From Burkholderiales bacterium (GTDB lineage: Bacteria > Pseudomonadota > Gammaproteobacteria > Burkholderiales > SG8-41): a stretch of DNA of 64,000 bases. A program made the position numbers and the translations under genes. Shown here in pieces: positions 51,301-59,054 of the stretch; the stretch's first letter is position 1, and every line of letters begins with the position of its first letter. The DNA lies in NCBI GenBank assembly GCA_030684405.1, contig JAUXYA010000032.1, positions 302,764 to 366,763 on the forward strand, written 5' to 3'. The notes under the pieces are model-generated. The model did no database searches. It saw only the letters and a list, made by a program, of their open reading frames with translations, and was not told the DNA's origin.

Positions 51301-51314
51301 CAGCGTTGGCCTGA
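48300..51314 (+). CDS. FAD-linked oxidoreductase fused to Fe-S (CCG-domain) subunit
   Basis: A 1004-residue D-2-hydroxyacid dehydrogenase-type protein. Residues 35-220 form the FAD-binding PCMH domain (PRGGGTSQCGQTVGAALVLDVSKHLN and MTGNNSCGSRSIEYGNMVHNV). A FAD-oxidase C domain follows to about 530 (SGEHGDGLVRSEWI; MNPGKIVRP). Cys566 begins CNNNGHC and Cys626 begins CVSCKGCKREC, the 4Fe-4S pairs. Two CCG cysteine domains (CCGRTFLASGLV; ESSCCGMAGSFGYE) end the chain. Residues about 711-757, between the Fe-S part and the first CCG domain, are encoded by two inserted repeats. It follows GntR without a gap. Confidence 0.92.
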   Translation: MNAPAKPVHFARGAPDRSSLARRLRREIRGEVLFDAASRGRYSTDASIYQIEPVGVVVPRDDNDALAALQIGIEAGVPVLPRGGGTSQCGQTVGAALVLDVSKHLNEIVGFDRDTHRVIVQPGIVLDHLNAWLKPHGLWFPVDVSTSAQATIGGMTGNNSCGSRSIEYGNMVHNVMGIDAWLADGEVCRFGLLPQDLSQLDGGERYRDIVRRIIAIARREAGEIEHRYPKVLRRVGGYNLDMMLPPGVNMAHLLVGSEGTLAFSRRIELKLSPLPKHKTLGVCHFPTFYQSMEAPQHIVGLKPAAVELVDNTMIDLARGNPAFRPIVDQCVKGEPAAILLVEFAGEDRDEQIRRLKQLTELMADRGLPGSVVEVIDPALQREFWEVRKAGLNIMMSMKGDGKPVSFIEDCAVPLEHLAEYTDRLTQVFQKHGTKGTWYAHASVGCLHVRPILDMRRDGAQKMRAIAEEAAALVKQYKGSYSGEHGDGLVRSEWIAPFFGPKLTAAFGEIKDLFDPKGLMNPGKIVRPSKQDDRSLFRFKSGYEAKPPSTVLDWSEWGGFDKAVEMCNNNGHCRKFDAGTMCPSYRVTREEQHLTRGRANTLRLALSGQLGPNALTSNAMRDAMDLCVSCKGCKRECPTGVDMAKMKVEWLHHWRRHHGLPLKERLIAFLPRYAPWAKRAAPLLNVLQALAKPFLGFASKRSLPAWRSDAFHSLSPKLLGERGRVRGGSSAVDALAPPLRSKCSLDPSPLSALRAEGAEVREVVLFVDTFNTYFEPENARAALQVLQAAGYTVHLPQPEGETRPLCCGRTFLASGLVEEARAEAQRMIAALKPYIERGVPVIGLEPSCLFSLRDEFLSLLPGADAAALALQALLFEEFLAREHEAGRLQLKLKALPQAKALLHGHCHQKAFAAMPAVQKVLGLVPGLMVETIESSCCGMAGSFGYEARHYDTSMRMAELSLLPKVREAGDQTLIVADGTSCRHQIHDGAKREALHVARVLAAALA
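50432..50571. repeat. Two 'CCCTCTCCCC'-family repeats inside a coding sequence
   Basis: 50432-50480 is a palindromic unit in inverted orientation (CCCTCTCCCCC-AAGCTTTT-GGGGGAGAGGG). 50496-50571 is a direct composite copy with the head TTGCACCTCCGCTTCG ... CAAGTGTTCCCTT. They are read in frame as part of the FAD/Fe-S protein, where the family normally has only a short linker. Confidence 0.85.
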
Positions 51315-51321
51315 TCCCGGC

Positions 51322-53340
51322 ATGGACGGCACGGCCGCAACGGCTCCGTCCGCGCCAGCGGCTGCTGGCGCCGCGCTGATCGAGGTCGAAAATCTTCATG
51401 TGAGTTTCGCCACGCCGCGCGGGACCGTGCGTGCGGTCGACGGCCTGTCCTGGAATATCAGGCCCGGTGAAGTGCTGGCGCTGGTCGGCGAGTCAGGCTG
51501 TGGCAAGTCGGTATCGGCGCTGGCGCTGCTGCGCCTGCTCGCGGACAACGCGCGGGTCGAAGGCCGCATTGTTTTCGAAGGCCGCGACCTGCTGCAGTTG
51601 CCGGCCGCCGCACTGCCGGCGATTCGCGGTCGCGACATTGCAATGATTTTCCAGGATCCGCTGAGCGCGCTGAATCCGGTGCTGCGCATCGGTTTCCAGG
51701 TGGCCGAGCCGCTGCGTATCCACCTTGGCATGAGTGCGCCGGCGGCGAAACGTCGCGCGATAGAACTGCTGCAGCGTGTCGGCATTCCGGACGCCGCGCG
51801 GCGCGTAGATGATTATCCGCATCAACTCTCCGGCGGCATGCGTCAGCGGGTGGTCATCGCCACCGCAATCGCCTGCAATCCGCGGCTGATCATCGCCGAT
51901 GAGCCGACCACCGCGCTTGATGTCACGCTGCAGGCACAGATCCTCGGCCTGCTGCGTGAACTCGCGCGCGAGCAGGGTATCGCGTTGCTGCTGATCACCC
52001 ACAACCTCGGCATCGTCGCGCGTTACGCCGACCGCGTCAGCGTGATGTACGCGGCGCGTATGGCTGAAGAGGGACCGGCCGCAGCCTTGTTCGCGCGGCC
52101 ACTGCACCCGTATACCGCCGGTCTGCTGCGCGCGGTGCCGCGGCTGGACCGGCCACGCGGAACGCGCCTGGATACCATAGAGGGCGCGCCGCCCGATCTG
52201 CTGGACCTGCCCGCCGGCTGCCGTTTTGCACCGCGCTGCGCCTGGCGCATCGAAGCCTGCACGCAGACGCTGCCCGAACTGAAAACGGTGGCGCCGCGGC
52301 GCTCATCCGCCTGTCTGCGTGCCTTGGAACTCGATGAATCGAAGGCGGCCATATCCGCTCAGCCATCCCCGCGCGTGATGGACGCAGCGACCACGCCGCT
52401 GCTGCAGGTGCGCGGCCTGTCGGTGCACTACGATCGCGGCCGCGGCCAGACGCCACTGCGCGCCGTGTCCGATGTGTCTTTCGATGTTCCGCGCGGCAGG
52501 ACACTGGGTCTGGTCGGCGAATCGGGCTGTGGCAAGACCACTGTCGGGCGCGCTTTGCTGCGACTGGAAACTGCCGCTGCGGGCAACATCGTCTTCGACG
52601 GTGCGGAAGTGACGCAGTTGTCGGGCGCCACGCTGCGCGCCTATCGCCGCGGCGCACAGGTGGTTTTCCAGGATCCGTACCACGCGTTGAATCCGCGTAT
52701 GACCCTCGGCGCGATCATCGGCGAACCGCTGCGCGTGCACCGGCTGGTGGCGGATGCGGCGGCGGCCCGCGCGCGCGTGAACGAGCTGTTGCAACAGGTC
52801 GGCCTCAGCCCCGACATGGCGGCGCGTTATCCGCACCAGCTCTCCGGCGGCCAGCGCCAGCGCGCCGGTATCGCGCGGGCGCTGGCACTGCAGCCCTCGT
52901 TCATTGTCTGCGATGAGCCGGTGTCTGCGCTCGACGTGTCGATCCAGGCCCAGATCGTCAACTTGCTGGAGGACCTCCAGCGCGAGCTCGGCCTGAGCTA
53001 TCTGTTCATTGCCCACGACCTCGCCGTGGTGCGCCACATTGCCGATCGCGTGCTGGTGATGTACCTCGGCCGGGTGATGGAAATGGCCGACCGCGATGCG
53101 CTGTATGCGGCGCCGCTCCACCCCTACACGCAGCTGCTGCTGGAGTCGGTTCCGGTGCCCGATCCGGCGGTGGAGGCGCGTCGTCCGCAGCCTCGAATCG
53201 CCGGTGAAGCGCCGGCGGCGCCGGCCTCAGGCTGCGTGTTTCAGGGGCGCTGTCCGCGGGCGACTGTCGAGTGCGGCTCGGTGCTGCCGCCGCTGCGCGA
53301 AATCAGGCCCGGGCATCATGCGGCGTGCCTGAAGCTGTAG
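51322..53340 (+). CDS. Fused dipeptide-type ABC transporter ATPase (DppD-DppF fusion)
   Basis: A 672-residue protein with two ABC domains. The first has Walker A GESGCGKS at residue 56, LSGGMRQRVVIATAIACNPRLIIADEPTTALDVT and the oligopeptide-type C-terminus with RFAPRCAWRIEAC. The second has GESGCGKTT at about 399, LSGGQRQRAGIARALALQPSFIVCDEPVSALD and FQGRCPRATVECG near the end. DppD and DppF energise peptide or nickel import. No permease or binding protein gene is adjacent. It is seven bases downstream of the FAD/Fe-S gene. Confidence 0.94.
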   Translation: MDGTAATAPSAPAAAGAALIEVENLHVSFATPRGTVRAVDGLSWNIRPGEVLALVGESGCGKSVSALALLRLLADNARVEGRIVFEGRDLLQLPAAALPAIRGRDIAMIFQDPLSALNPVLRIGFQVAEPLRIHLGMSAPAAKRRAIELLQRVGIPDAARRVDDYPHQLSGGMRQRVVIATAIACNPRLIIADEPTTALDVTLQAQILGLLRELAREQGIALLLITHNLGIVARYADRVSVMYAARMAEEGPAAALFARPLHPYTAGLLRAVPRLDRPRGTRLDTIEGAPPDLLDLPAGCRFAPRCAWRIEACTQTLPELKTVAPRRSSACLRALELDESKAAISAQPSPRVMDAATTPLLQVRGLSVHYDRGRGQTPLRAVSDVSFDVPRGRTLGLVGESGCGKTTVGRALLRLETAAAGNIVFDGAEVTQLSGATLRAYRRGAQVVFQDPYHALNPRMTLGAIIGEPLRVHRLVADAAAARARVNELLQQVGLSPDMAARYPHQLSGGQRQRAGIARALALQPSFIVCDEPVSALDVSIQAQIVNLLEDLQRELGLSYLFIAHDLAVVRHIADRVLVMYLGRVMEMADRDALYAAPLHPYTQLLLESVPVPDPAVEARRPQPRIAGEAPAAPASGCVFQGRCPRATVECGSVLPPLREIRPGHHAACLKL

Positions 53341-53494
53341 GTGCCAACCGGTTTTTACGCGTTGGGGCTATGTGTGTCAGCACACGGATTGCCCAGGGAA
53401 AATCGTCAATACTGAACATTCGATGTGGCCGGGTGCGTTGAGTCTATGCACGCTCGGCACACACTCATATTAATGATGACTTCCAGGAGCGAAC

Positions 53495-53683
53495 ATGAAT
53501 TTGAACAAAACATATACGGCGGCTCTGGCACTGACCGGATGCGCTGTTGCCTTCGGCGTTTACGCCCGGCGCAAGCACAATCAGCGGGTGAAAGCACGGG
53601 AACTGCAGAACGCGCTGGAAGTCTGGGAAAATGAAGGCGGTATCGTGCCTCCTTCGTCGGCACAGACTGCGCTAGTCCGTTGA
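53495..53683 (+). CDS. Small single-pass membrane protein (62 residues)
   Basis: MNLNKTYTAALALTGCAVAFGVYARRKHNQRV gives one hydrophobic segment of about 17 residues followed by a basic stretch and a soluble tail ending VPPSSAQTALVR. An AGGAG site six bases upstream supports the start at 53495. No family recognised. It is well separated from both neighbours and could be a stand-alone stress peptide. Confidence 0.65.
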   Translation: MNLNKTYTAALALTGCAVAFGVYARRKHNQRVKARELQNALEVWENEGGIVPPSSAQTALVR

Positions 53684-53800
53684 GCAGCATGGTCATCGGG
53701 AGTTTTTAGCCGGGTGCCGTGATGGTCCTCAGCTACCGCACGATGGCGCTCGAATCCAGGGGGCAAAGGCTGCGTCGGCCGCCGCCCCCTGATGACGGGT

Positions 53801-54907
53801 TCAGAACTCTCGCGCGTAGCGCCGCACTTTCGCTTCGTCGACACGAATCCCCAGCCCCGGACCGGTCGGGACGTCGAGATAACCGCCGTTGAGCCGGATC
53901 GGCTCGGCAACGATGTCGTCGGCGAGGTAGGGGCTCGACAGGCTGACACCCCAATCGAGTGACGGAATCGCTGCGGCGAGGTGCAACAGCCCGGCGCTGG
54001 CGATGCCCGCTTCAGCGATCTTGCAGGCGAGATTGACCTTCATGCCCAGTTCCTCGCACAGCATCGCGGCGTCTTGTACCGCCTGCAGGCCGCCGAGCTT
54101 GATGGTTTTCAGGCTGCAGCCCTGCGCAGCTTTCATGTCGTGATGGCGGCGCAGGTCATCGAGGCTGTGCAGACCCTCATCGACACCGATTTTCACGCGG
54201 CTTGCCGCAGCGACGCGCGCCATGCCTGCCACGTCGTGGGCGGCGACCGGTTGTTCGAAGAATTCGATCCGGGTGTCGGCAATGCCGCGCACGAAGCGGA
54301 TGGCTTCTTCCGGTGTCCATGCCTGGTTGGCATCAGTGCAGATCAACACCTTGTCGTCCTTGACCGACGCGGCCACTGCGCGCGCGCGGTTGGCATCGGC
54401 TTCCGGCGTGTCTACGCCAACCTTGATCTTGATCGCGACATAACCTTCGGCCAGTCGCTTCTGCGTCTCCGCAATGTCGCCGGCAGTGCTGCCGGTGCCG
54501 ATCAGGCGCAGCGCCGGTACGCGCCGGCGCTTCGCGCCGCCAAGCAGTTCGTACACCGGCTTGCCACGCGCCTGACCCAGCGCGTCGAACAGCGCCATTT
54601 CAATGGCGGCCTTGGCGCTGTTGTTACCGTACAGATATTGGCCGGCGCGGTGCATCGCCGCTGCGATGTCGTCGGCTGCCTGGCCTTCGAGCTTGTCGGC
54701 GAGGTGGCGGATCGCTGCGACCATGCTGCCCTGGGTTTCGCCGGTCATGGTCGGTGCCGAGGCGGCTTCGCCCCAGCCAATGATGCCATTGTCGGTTTCG
54801 ATGCGCGCGAGCACGTTTTCGGCATTGCGCACTTCCTCGAAAGACATTTTGACCGGCTTGATCATCGGCAGGCTGATGGCGATGGCCTGGAGTCGCTGGA
54901 TGCGCAT
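53801..54907 (-). CDS. Enolase-superfamily enzyme, muconate-lactonizing subgroup
   Basis: A 368-residue mandelate-racemase/MLE-type protein. The capping domain spans residues 1-120. The barrel shows YVAIKIKVGVDTPEAD (Lys-x-Lys), LICTDANQAWTPEEA (metal Asp), IEFFEQPVAAHD (Glu), IGVDEGLHSLDDL (metal Asp/Glu) and CSLKTIKLGGLQ (second Lys). The double Lys set is that of the MLE and dipeptide epimerase subgroup. It follows the Bug receptor at 54980 by 72 bases on the same strand. Substrate unknown. Confidence 0.92.
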   Translation of the reverse strand: MRIQRLQAIAISLPMIKPVKMSFEEVRNAENVLARIETDNGIIGWGEAASAPTMTGETQGSMVAAIRHLADKLEGQAADDIAAAMHRAGQYLYGNNSAKAAIEMALFDALGQARGKPVYELLGGAKRRRVPALRLIGTGSTAGDIAETQKRLAEGYVAIKIKVGVDTPEADANRARAVAASVKDDKVLICTDANQAWTPEEAIRFVRGIADTRIEFFEQPVAAHDVAGMARVAAASRVKIGVDEGLHSLDDLRRHHDMKAAQGCSLKTIKLGGLQAVQDAAMLCEELGMKVNLACKIAEAGIASAGLLHLAAAIPSLDWGVSLSSPYLADDIVAEPIRLNGGYLDVPTGPGLGIRVDEAKVRRYAREF

Positions 54908-54979
54908 TATTGAGATCCGAGTAAAAAGCGGCGCCGCAGCGCCGCCATGAATGTGGATTAAAACAGCGGGTTCGTGGGG

Positions 54980-55936
54980 TCAGAGCTTGCCGATACGCTG
55001 TACGGCCCGGGCCATGCGTTTGTAATCAGCGTCAAAAAATGTCTTGAACTCCGGCGTATCGCGATAATCGGGCACTACCTGCACCTTGGCCAGCGTTTCG
55101 GCAAACGAGGGGTCAGCGGCGACTTTGCGGATCAAGTCGCGCAATTGTGTCAGGGTGGCATCGGGAATACCCGCCGCAGTGAATACGCCAACCCACAGGT
55201 AGGCTTCGATATCGATTCCCAGTTCCTTGAAGGTCGGCACTTCAGGCAAGGAGGGATGCCGTTTCGCACCCCAGCTCGCCAGCGCACGCATCTTGCCCGA
55301 TTTGACATGCGGGAAAACCGCGGCGACGCCGCCGTCGGTGGCGTCGACGTGGCCGCCGAGCAGCTGCGTGATCGCGGGACCGCCGCCGGTAGTCGGCACA
55401 TGACGCATTTTCAGGCCGGCGGCATCGAGGAACATTTCCATCGGCACGTGCGTGATGCCATAGGGGCCGGAAGACGAAAAGGTGCTGCTGCCTTTGGCCG
55501 CCTTGGCGAGCGCGATGAATTCCTTGACGGTCTTGGCCGGCACCGTCGGATGCACGGTCAGGATCAGCGGATCCGCGCTCAACAGGGCCACCGGCTGGAT
55601 CTGCGCCAGCGTGTAGGGCGACTTGATGCCGTAGAGCTTGTCCTTCTCGATGACCAGGTAGATGTTAGGTGTCGTTACCAGCAACGTGTGGCCGTCGGCC
55701 GGCTGGTTGGCGACGAAGGCAGTGCCGACCGCGGCCGTGCCGCCAGCGCGGTTGACCACCGGCGCCGGTTGTTTGGTCAGGCGTTCAATAACCGCCGACA
55801 ACGGCTGGGCGTGGATCTGGTTCATACCGCCGGGCGGATTCGGTACGACCACGGTCATGGCCTTGTTCGGGAAGGTCTGGGCCTGTGCGGCCAGTGACAC
55901 GGACGCGCAGGCTGCGGCGATCAGCAATCGTTTCAT
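54980..55936 (-). CDS. Bug/TctC-family periplasmic receptor
   Basis: A 318-residue receptor. The ATG at 55936 follows GGAGGAGCCTC and opens a signal peptide (MKRLLIAAACASVSLAAQAQTFP). Motifs are MTVVVPNPPGGMNQIHAQPL, VVNRAGGTAAVGTAFVANQ, LYGIKSPYTLAQIQPV and MRHVPTTGGGPAITQLLGGHVD. The MNQIHA and HVPTTGGGP variants differ from the usual 'ND/D-x-xAR' and 'HVPYKG', so the ligand pocket is probably unusual. The enolase-superfamily gene follows on the same strand. Confidence 0.93.
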   Translation of the reverse strand: MKRLLIAAACASVSLAAQAQTFPNKAMTVVVPNPPGGMNQIHAQPLSAVIERLTKQPAPVVNRAGGTAAVGTAFVANQPADGHTLLVTTPNIYLVIEKDKLYGIKSPYTLAQIQPVALLSADPLILTVHPTVPAKTVKEFIALAKAAKGSSTFSSSGPYGITHVPMEMFLDAAGLKMRHVPTTGGGPAITQLLGGHVDATDGGVAAVFPHVKSGKMRALASWGAKRHPSLPEVPTFKELGIDIEAYLWVGVFTAAGIPDATLTQLRDLIRKVAADPSFAETLAKVQVVPDYRDTPEFKTFFDADYKRMARAVQRIGKL

Positions 55937-56147
55937 GAGGCTCCTCCTGGAGTGCACGGGCATCCTGCACCCGCGTTGTTCGTTGTTTTGTGTTTACTGG
56001 AAAGGCTATTGGAAAACGTTAATCCCTAAACCCGGTGAAGTCAATTGCGTGCCGCGGCCGTTGCAGTTGGCAACACGGCGCAACTTGGTTAGCCTACGCG
56101 CACCACGGCGGCCGAAGGGCCGACAATCTCCCGATCATAGAGAAACG

Positions 56148-57065
56148 ATGACCCAAAAAATTCAATCCATCCTGATCTACGGTTACGGCGTCATGGGGCA
56201 GGGCGTAGCCCGTACCTTTGCCAATGCCGGCTTCGACACCATCATCCGCAGCAGCCGCGCTGCGGAACTGAAGGACCTGCCCGCTGGCGCCCGCGCAGTC
56301 ACCGCCTTGCCCGATACGCCGCCTGATCTGGTGCTCGAACTGGTGCCGGAAGAGGTGAAGACCAAGCAGGCAGTATACCTAGAGGTCGAGGCGAAATATC
56401 CCGGTGCGGATGTAATCATCGCCACCGGAACCTCGGGACTCGATCTGGTCGAGCTGGTCAAGCCGCTGAAGCATCCCGAACGCTTCGTCGGCCTGCACTA
56501 CTTTATGCCGGCTGATCAGGCGCTGGTGGTCGAAGTCATGGCCGGACCGCAGACCCCGCGCGAACTGGTCGATCTCTGCACCGAGGTGTTGCGCCGTACC
56601 GGCAAGGAGCCGGTGGTGCTCTACAAGCCCATCGTCGGGTTCCTGGTGAACCGGCTGCAGCACGCGATCCTGCACGAGGCCTACTACCTCATCGAAAACG
56701 GTGTTGCCAGTGCTGCTGACATCGATCACGCCGCTCGGCGCATGCTGGCGCCGCGGATGTGCGTCAATGGCCTGATCGCCCAGAAGGACCTGAGCGGTCT
56801 GGTGATTCACGCTGGTGCGCAGGCCTCGATCGTGCCGGAGCTGTTCCACAACCGGGTACCCAACCCGATGCTGCAGGCGATGGTGAAAAACGGCGAAACC
56901 GGCACCGCGGCCGGCAAGGGTTTCTACGACTGGGAAGGCTGCGATACCGCGGCGGTGCGCAAGCAGGCTTCGGTGCAATTGGCGAAGCTGACCGAGTTCC
57001 TCGATTCCGAGGCGATGCAGCCGGCGCCGTACACCCAGCCCAAGCCGCGCGACCCACGGCGTTGA
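56148..57065 (+). CDS. 3-Hydroxyacyl-CoA dehydrogenase family protein
   Basis: A 305-residue NAD-dependent dehydrogenase: SILIYGYGVMGQGVARTFANAGFDTIIRS is the nucleotide fold, GLHYFMPADQALVVEVMAGPQTPREL the dehydrogenase signature with the His, then VGFLVNRLQHAILHEAYYLIENGVAS and a late GKGFYDWEG. An extra 40-residue Ala/Pro tail follows. In this subfamily the substrate can be a 3-hydroxybutyryl or other short hydroxyacyl group. The long upstream frame from 55662 is rejected because it overlaps the Bug start. AzlC overlaps its stop. Confidence 0.92.
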   Translation: MTQKIQSILIYGYGVMGQGVARTFANAGFDTIIRSSRAAELKDLPAGARAVTALPDTPPDLVLELVPEEVKTKQAVYLEVEAKYPGADVIIATGTSGLDLVELVKPLKHPERFVGLHYFMPADQALVVEVMAGPQTPRELVDLCTEVLRRTGKEPVVLYKPIVGFLVNRLQHAILHEAYYLIENGVASAADIDHAARRMLAPRMCVNGLIAQKDLSGLVIHAGAQASIVPELFHNRVPNPMLQAMVKNGETGTAAGKGFYDWEGCDTAAVRKQASVQLAKLTEFLDSEAMQPAPYTQPKPRDPRR

Positions 57066-57787
57066 TTGCCGATCCGCGTCGCGCCCTGGTGCTCGGCGCG
57101 CGTGAGGCGCTCGGCGTGCCTGCGGCCGTGCTCGGCGCGGGTTTTCTCGGGTACGGCTCACTCGCCGCTGACGCTGGATATCCCGTTTATCTGACACTAC
57201 TGGCGACTTTTGCCATCTGGGCACTGCCTGGCCAGCTGGTGTTGATGGAAATGCAGGCGGCCGGTGCCGCACTGGCGGCGACACTGATCGCGGTGTCTCT
57301 CAGCGCCGCGCGCTTTTTACCGATGACGCTGACCCTGATGCCGCTGATGCGCCGCGGCAACAATGCACGCCGGCTGTGGCAATTCCTGCTTGTCGCGCAG
57401 CTGGTGTCGATGACCACCTGGGCGGTGGCGATACGCCGCTTCGAGGACGCCGATCTTCAGGACCTTGAAGCGCGCTGGCGATACTTCATAGGTTTTTCCG
57501 CGGTATGCATTGGCTCCGCGGCCTTGTGCGCCGTGATCGGTCAGCTGCTGATCGGCGCACTGCCGCCGCTGGCGCGTTTTGGCCTCGCGCTGCTGACACC
57601 GCTGTACTTTTTCGTGACCCTGGTCGGCGAGGCGCGCTCGAAAGCCTCGGTCACCGCGCTGGTCTGCGGTGCCGGGGTGGCGCTGGCACTGCACGAGGTG
57701 GCGCCTGGCTGGAGTCTGCTCGGTGCCGGGCTGATCGGCGGCAGCGCCGCCTTCCTGCTGCAGCGGACCCATGCCCGGCGCGGCTGA
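57062..57787 (+). CDS. azlC: AzlC-family branched-chain amino acid exporter subunit
   Basis: A 241-residue membrane protein beginning at a TTG that overlaps the upstream TGA (57062). It reads LGAREALGVPAAVLGAGFLGYGSLA, LTLLATFAIWALPGQLVLMEMQAAG, then SAARFLPMTLTLMPLMR, the AzlC core, and more hydrophobic helices. AzlC works with the small subunit AzlD, encoded next with an overlap of 17 bases. Together they export branched-chain or other amino acids. Confidence 0.88.
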   Translation: MIADPRRALVLGAREALGVPAAVLGAGFLGYGSLAADAGYPVYLTLLATFAIWALPGQLVLMEMQAAGAALAATLIAVSLSAARFLPMTLTLMPLMRRGNNARRLWQFLLVAQLVSMTTWAVAIRRFEDADLQDLEARWRYFIGFSAVCIGSAALCAVIGQLLIGALPPLARFGLALLTPLYFFVTLVGEARSKASVTALVCGAGVALALHEVAPGWSLLGAGLIGGSAAFLLQRTHARRG

Positions 57788-58112
57788 CATTGCGCTGGCG
57801 ATTGCTGCCTGCGGGCTCGCGACCTGGCTGTGGCGCGGCCTTGGCGTACTGCTGTCGGGCCGTCTCGATCCGAACAGCGCGATGTTCGAATGGGTGTCCT
57901 GCGTTGCCTACGCGCTGGTCGCCGGACTGATCGCGCGCATCATCGTTTTCCCCTCTGGCCTGCTCGCGCAGACCGCACTGGCCGACCGTCTGCTTGCCTG
58001 CCTTGCCGCCCTGCTGGCCTATCACCTCGCCCGGCGCAATATGTTCGCCGGCATGGTTTGCGGCCTCGCCGTGTTCATCGGTGCCGCTTACGTTCGCGGG
58101 CTCATCGCTTAA
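57771..58112 (+). CDS. azlD: AzlD-family small subunit
   Basis: A 113-residue protein with four hydrophobic segments: ADIALAIAACGLATWLWRGLGVLLSG, FEWVSCVAYALVAGLIARIIVFPSG, LLACLAALLAYHLARR and GMVCGLAVFIGAAYVRGLI. Size, topology and the overlap with azlC identify it as AzlD. The downstream crotonase gene starts nine bases later, with a possible own promoter (TTAAAATTG at 58109-58117). Confidence 0.85.
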   Translation: MPGAADIALAIAACGLATWLWRGLGVLLSGRLDPNSAMFEWVSCVAYALVAGLIARIIVFPSGLLAQTALADRLLACLAALLAYHLARRNMFAGMVCGLAVFIGAAYVRGLIA

Positions 58113-58121
58113 AATTGCGGC

Positions 58122-58907
58122 ATGAGCGGTGAAATTCTGGTGGCGCGCGAAGGTTTGGTCGCGACCGTCACGTTGTCCAATCCCCCCAAACTGAATGCGC
58201 TGACGGTGGCGATGTGGCGTGCGCTGGCCGCTGCTTTTGTCGAACTGTCTGCTGACGACGGACTGCGCTGCATCGTGCTGCGCGGTGCAGGCAACGAGGC
58301 TTTCGCGGCCGGTGCCGACATTGCCGAGTTCGCTACGGAACGCAACACCATCGAGCAAGGCAAAATTTATCACCGCGAATTGGTCTACGGTGCGCTGCGT
58401 GCGGTGGGCGAATGCCGGCATCCGACAGTAGCGATGATTCATGGCGCCTGTGCCGGAGGCGGGCTGGAACTGGCCTGCCAGTGCGACTTGCGCCTTGCCG
58501 GGACCGGTGCGCGATTCGGGGTGCCGATCAACCGCCTCGGATTCGCGATTGCGTACGACGAGCTTGCTGTGCTGCTGCCGCTGATCGGGCGCGCCGCGGC
58601 GCTGGAAATCCTCGTTGAGGGCCGCATGTGGGGCGCGCAGGAAGCATACGACAAAGGGCTGCTGACGCGGCTGGTTGATGACGCCGCGCTGGCCGCCGAA
58701 ACTGCCGCCACCGTGAGCCGCATCTGCGACGGTGCGCCGCTGGTCGCGCGCTGGCACAAGCAGTTCATTCGTCGCCTGACGCCGCAGCCGGGACCACTGT
58801 CCGCGGCCGAGTTTGACACCAATTTCGACTATTTCAACACCGAGGATTACCGCATCGGCTACGATGCCTTCATTAACAAGCAGAAGCCGGGGTTCAAGGG
58901 GCGCTGA
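58122..58907 (+). CDS. Enoyl-CoA hydratase/isomerase family protein, copy 2
   Basis: A 261-residue crotonase-fold protein closely similar to copy 1 at 44325: CIVLRGAGNEAFAAGADIAEF, HGACAGGGLELACQCDLRLAGTGARFGVPINRLGF, and the shared tail ADAPLVARWHKQF-type (GAPLVARWHKQFIRRLTP). The first catalytic Glu (GGGLE) is kept; the second position is Asn. Both copies probably act in the same type of reaction. It lies after azlD and before a CoA transferase with which it may form a pathway. Confidence 0.9.
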   Translation: MSGEILVAREGLVATVTLSNPPKLNALTVAMWRALAAAFVELSADDGLRCIVLRGAGNEAFAAGADIAEFATERNTIEQGKIYHRELVYGALRAVGECRHPTVAMIHGACAGGGLELACQCDLRLAGTGARFGVPINRLGFAIAYDELAVLLPLIGRAAALEILVEGRMWGAQEAYDKGLLTRLVDDAALAAETAATVSRICDGAPLVARWHKQFIRRLTPQPGPLSAAEFDTNFDYFNTEDYRIGYDAFINKQKPGFKGR

Positions 58908-58913
58908 TTTTCA

Positions 58914-59003
58914 GCCGCCGATGAACGCCGATAAACGCAGATGAAAACCGAAAAACTGCCGTCTGAAAGAACGGGTCGGCGTTCATCTGCGTTTATCGGC
59001 GGC
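58914..59003. repeat. 'GCCGATGAACGC' inverted repeat, copy 1
   Basis: Left arm GCCGCCGATGAACGCCGATA continues with AACGCAGATGAA; right arm 58976-59003 (GGCGTTCATCTGCGTTTATC then GGCGGC) is its near-complement. Copy 2 is at 61675. It separates the crotonase and CoA-transferase genes. Confidence 0.8.
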
Positions 59004-59054
59004 AAATGATTTTTCGGTTTGACTCACTCTTTAATCCATTTTTCAGGAATCACC

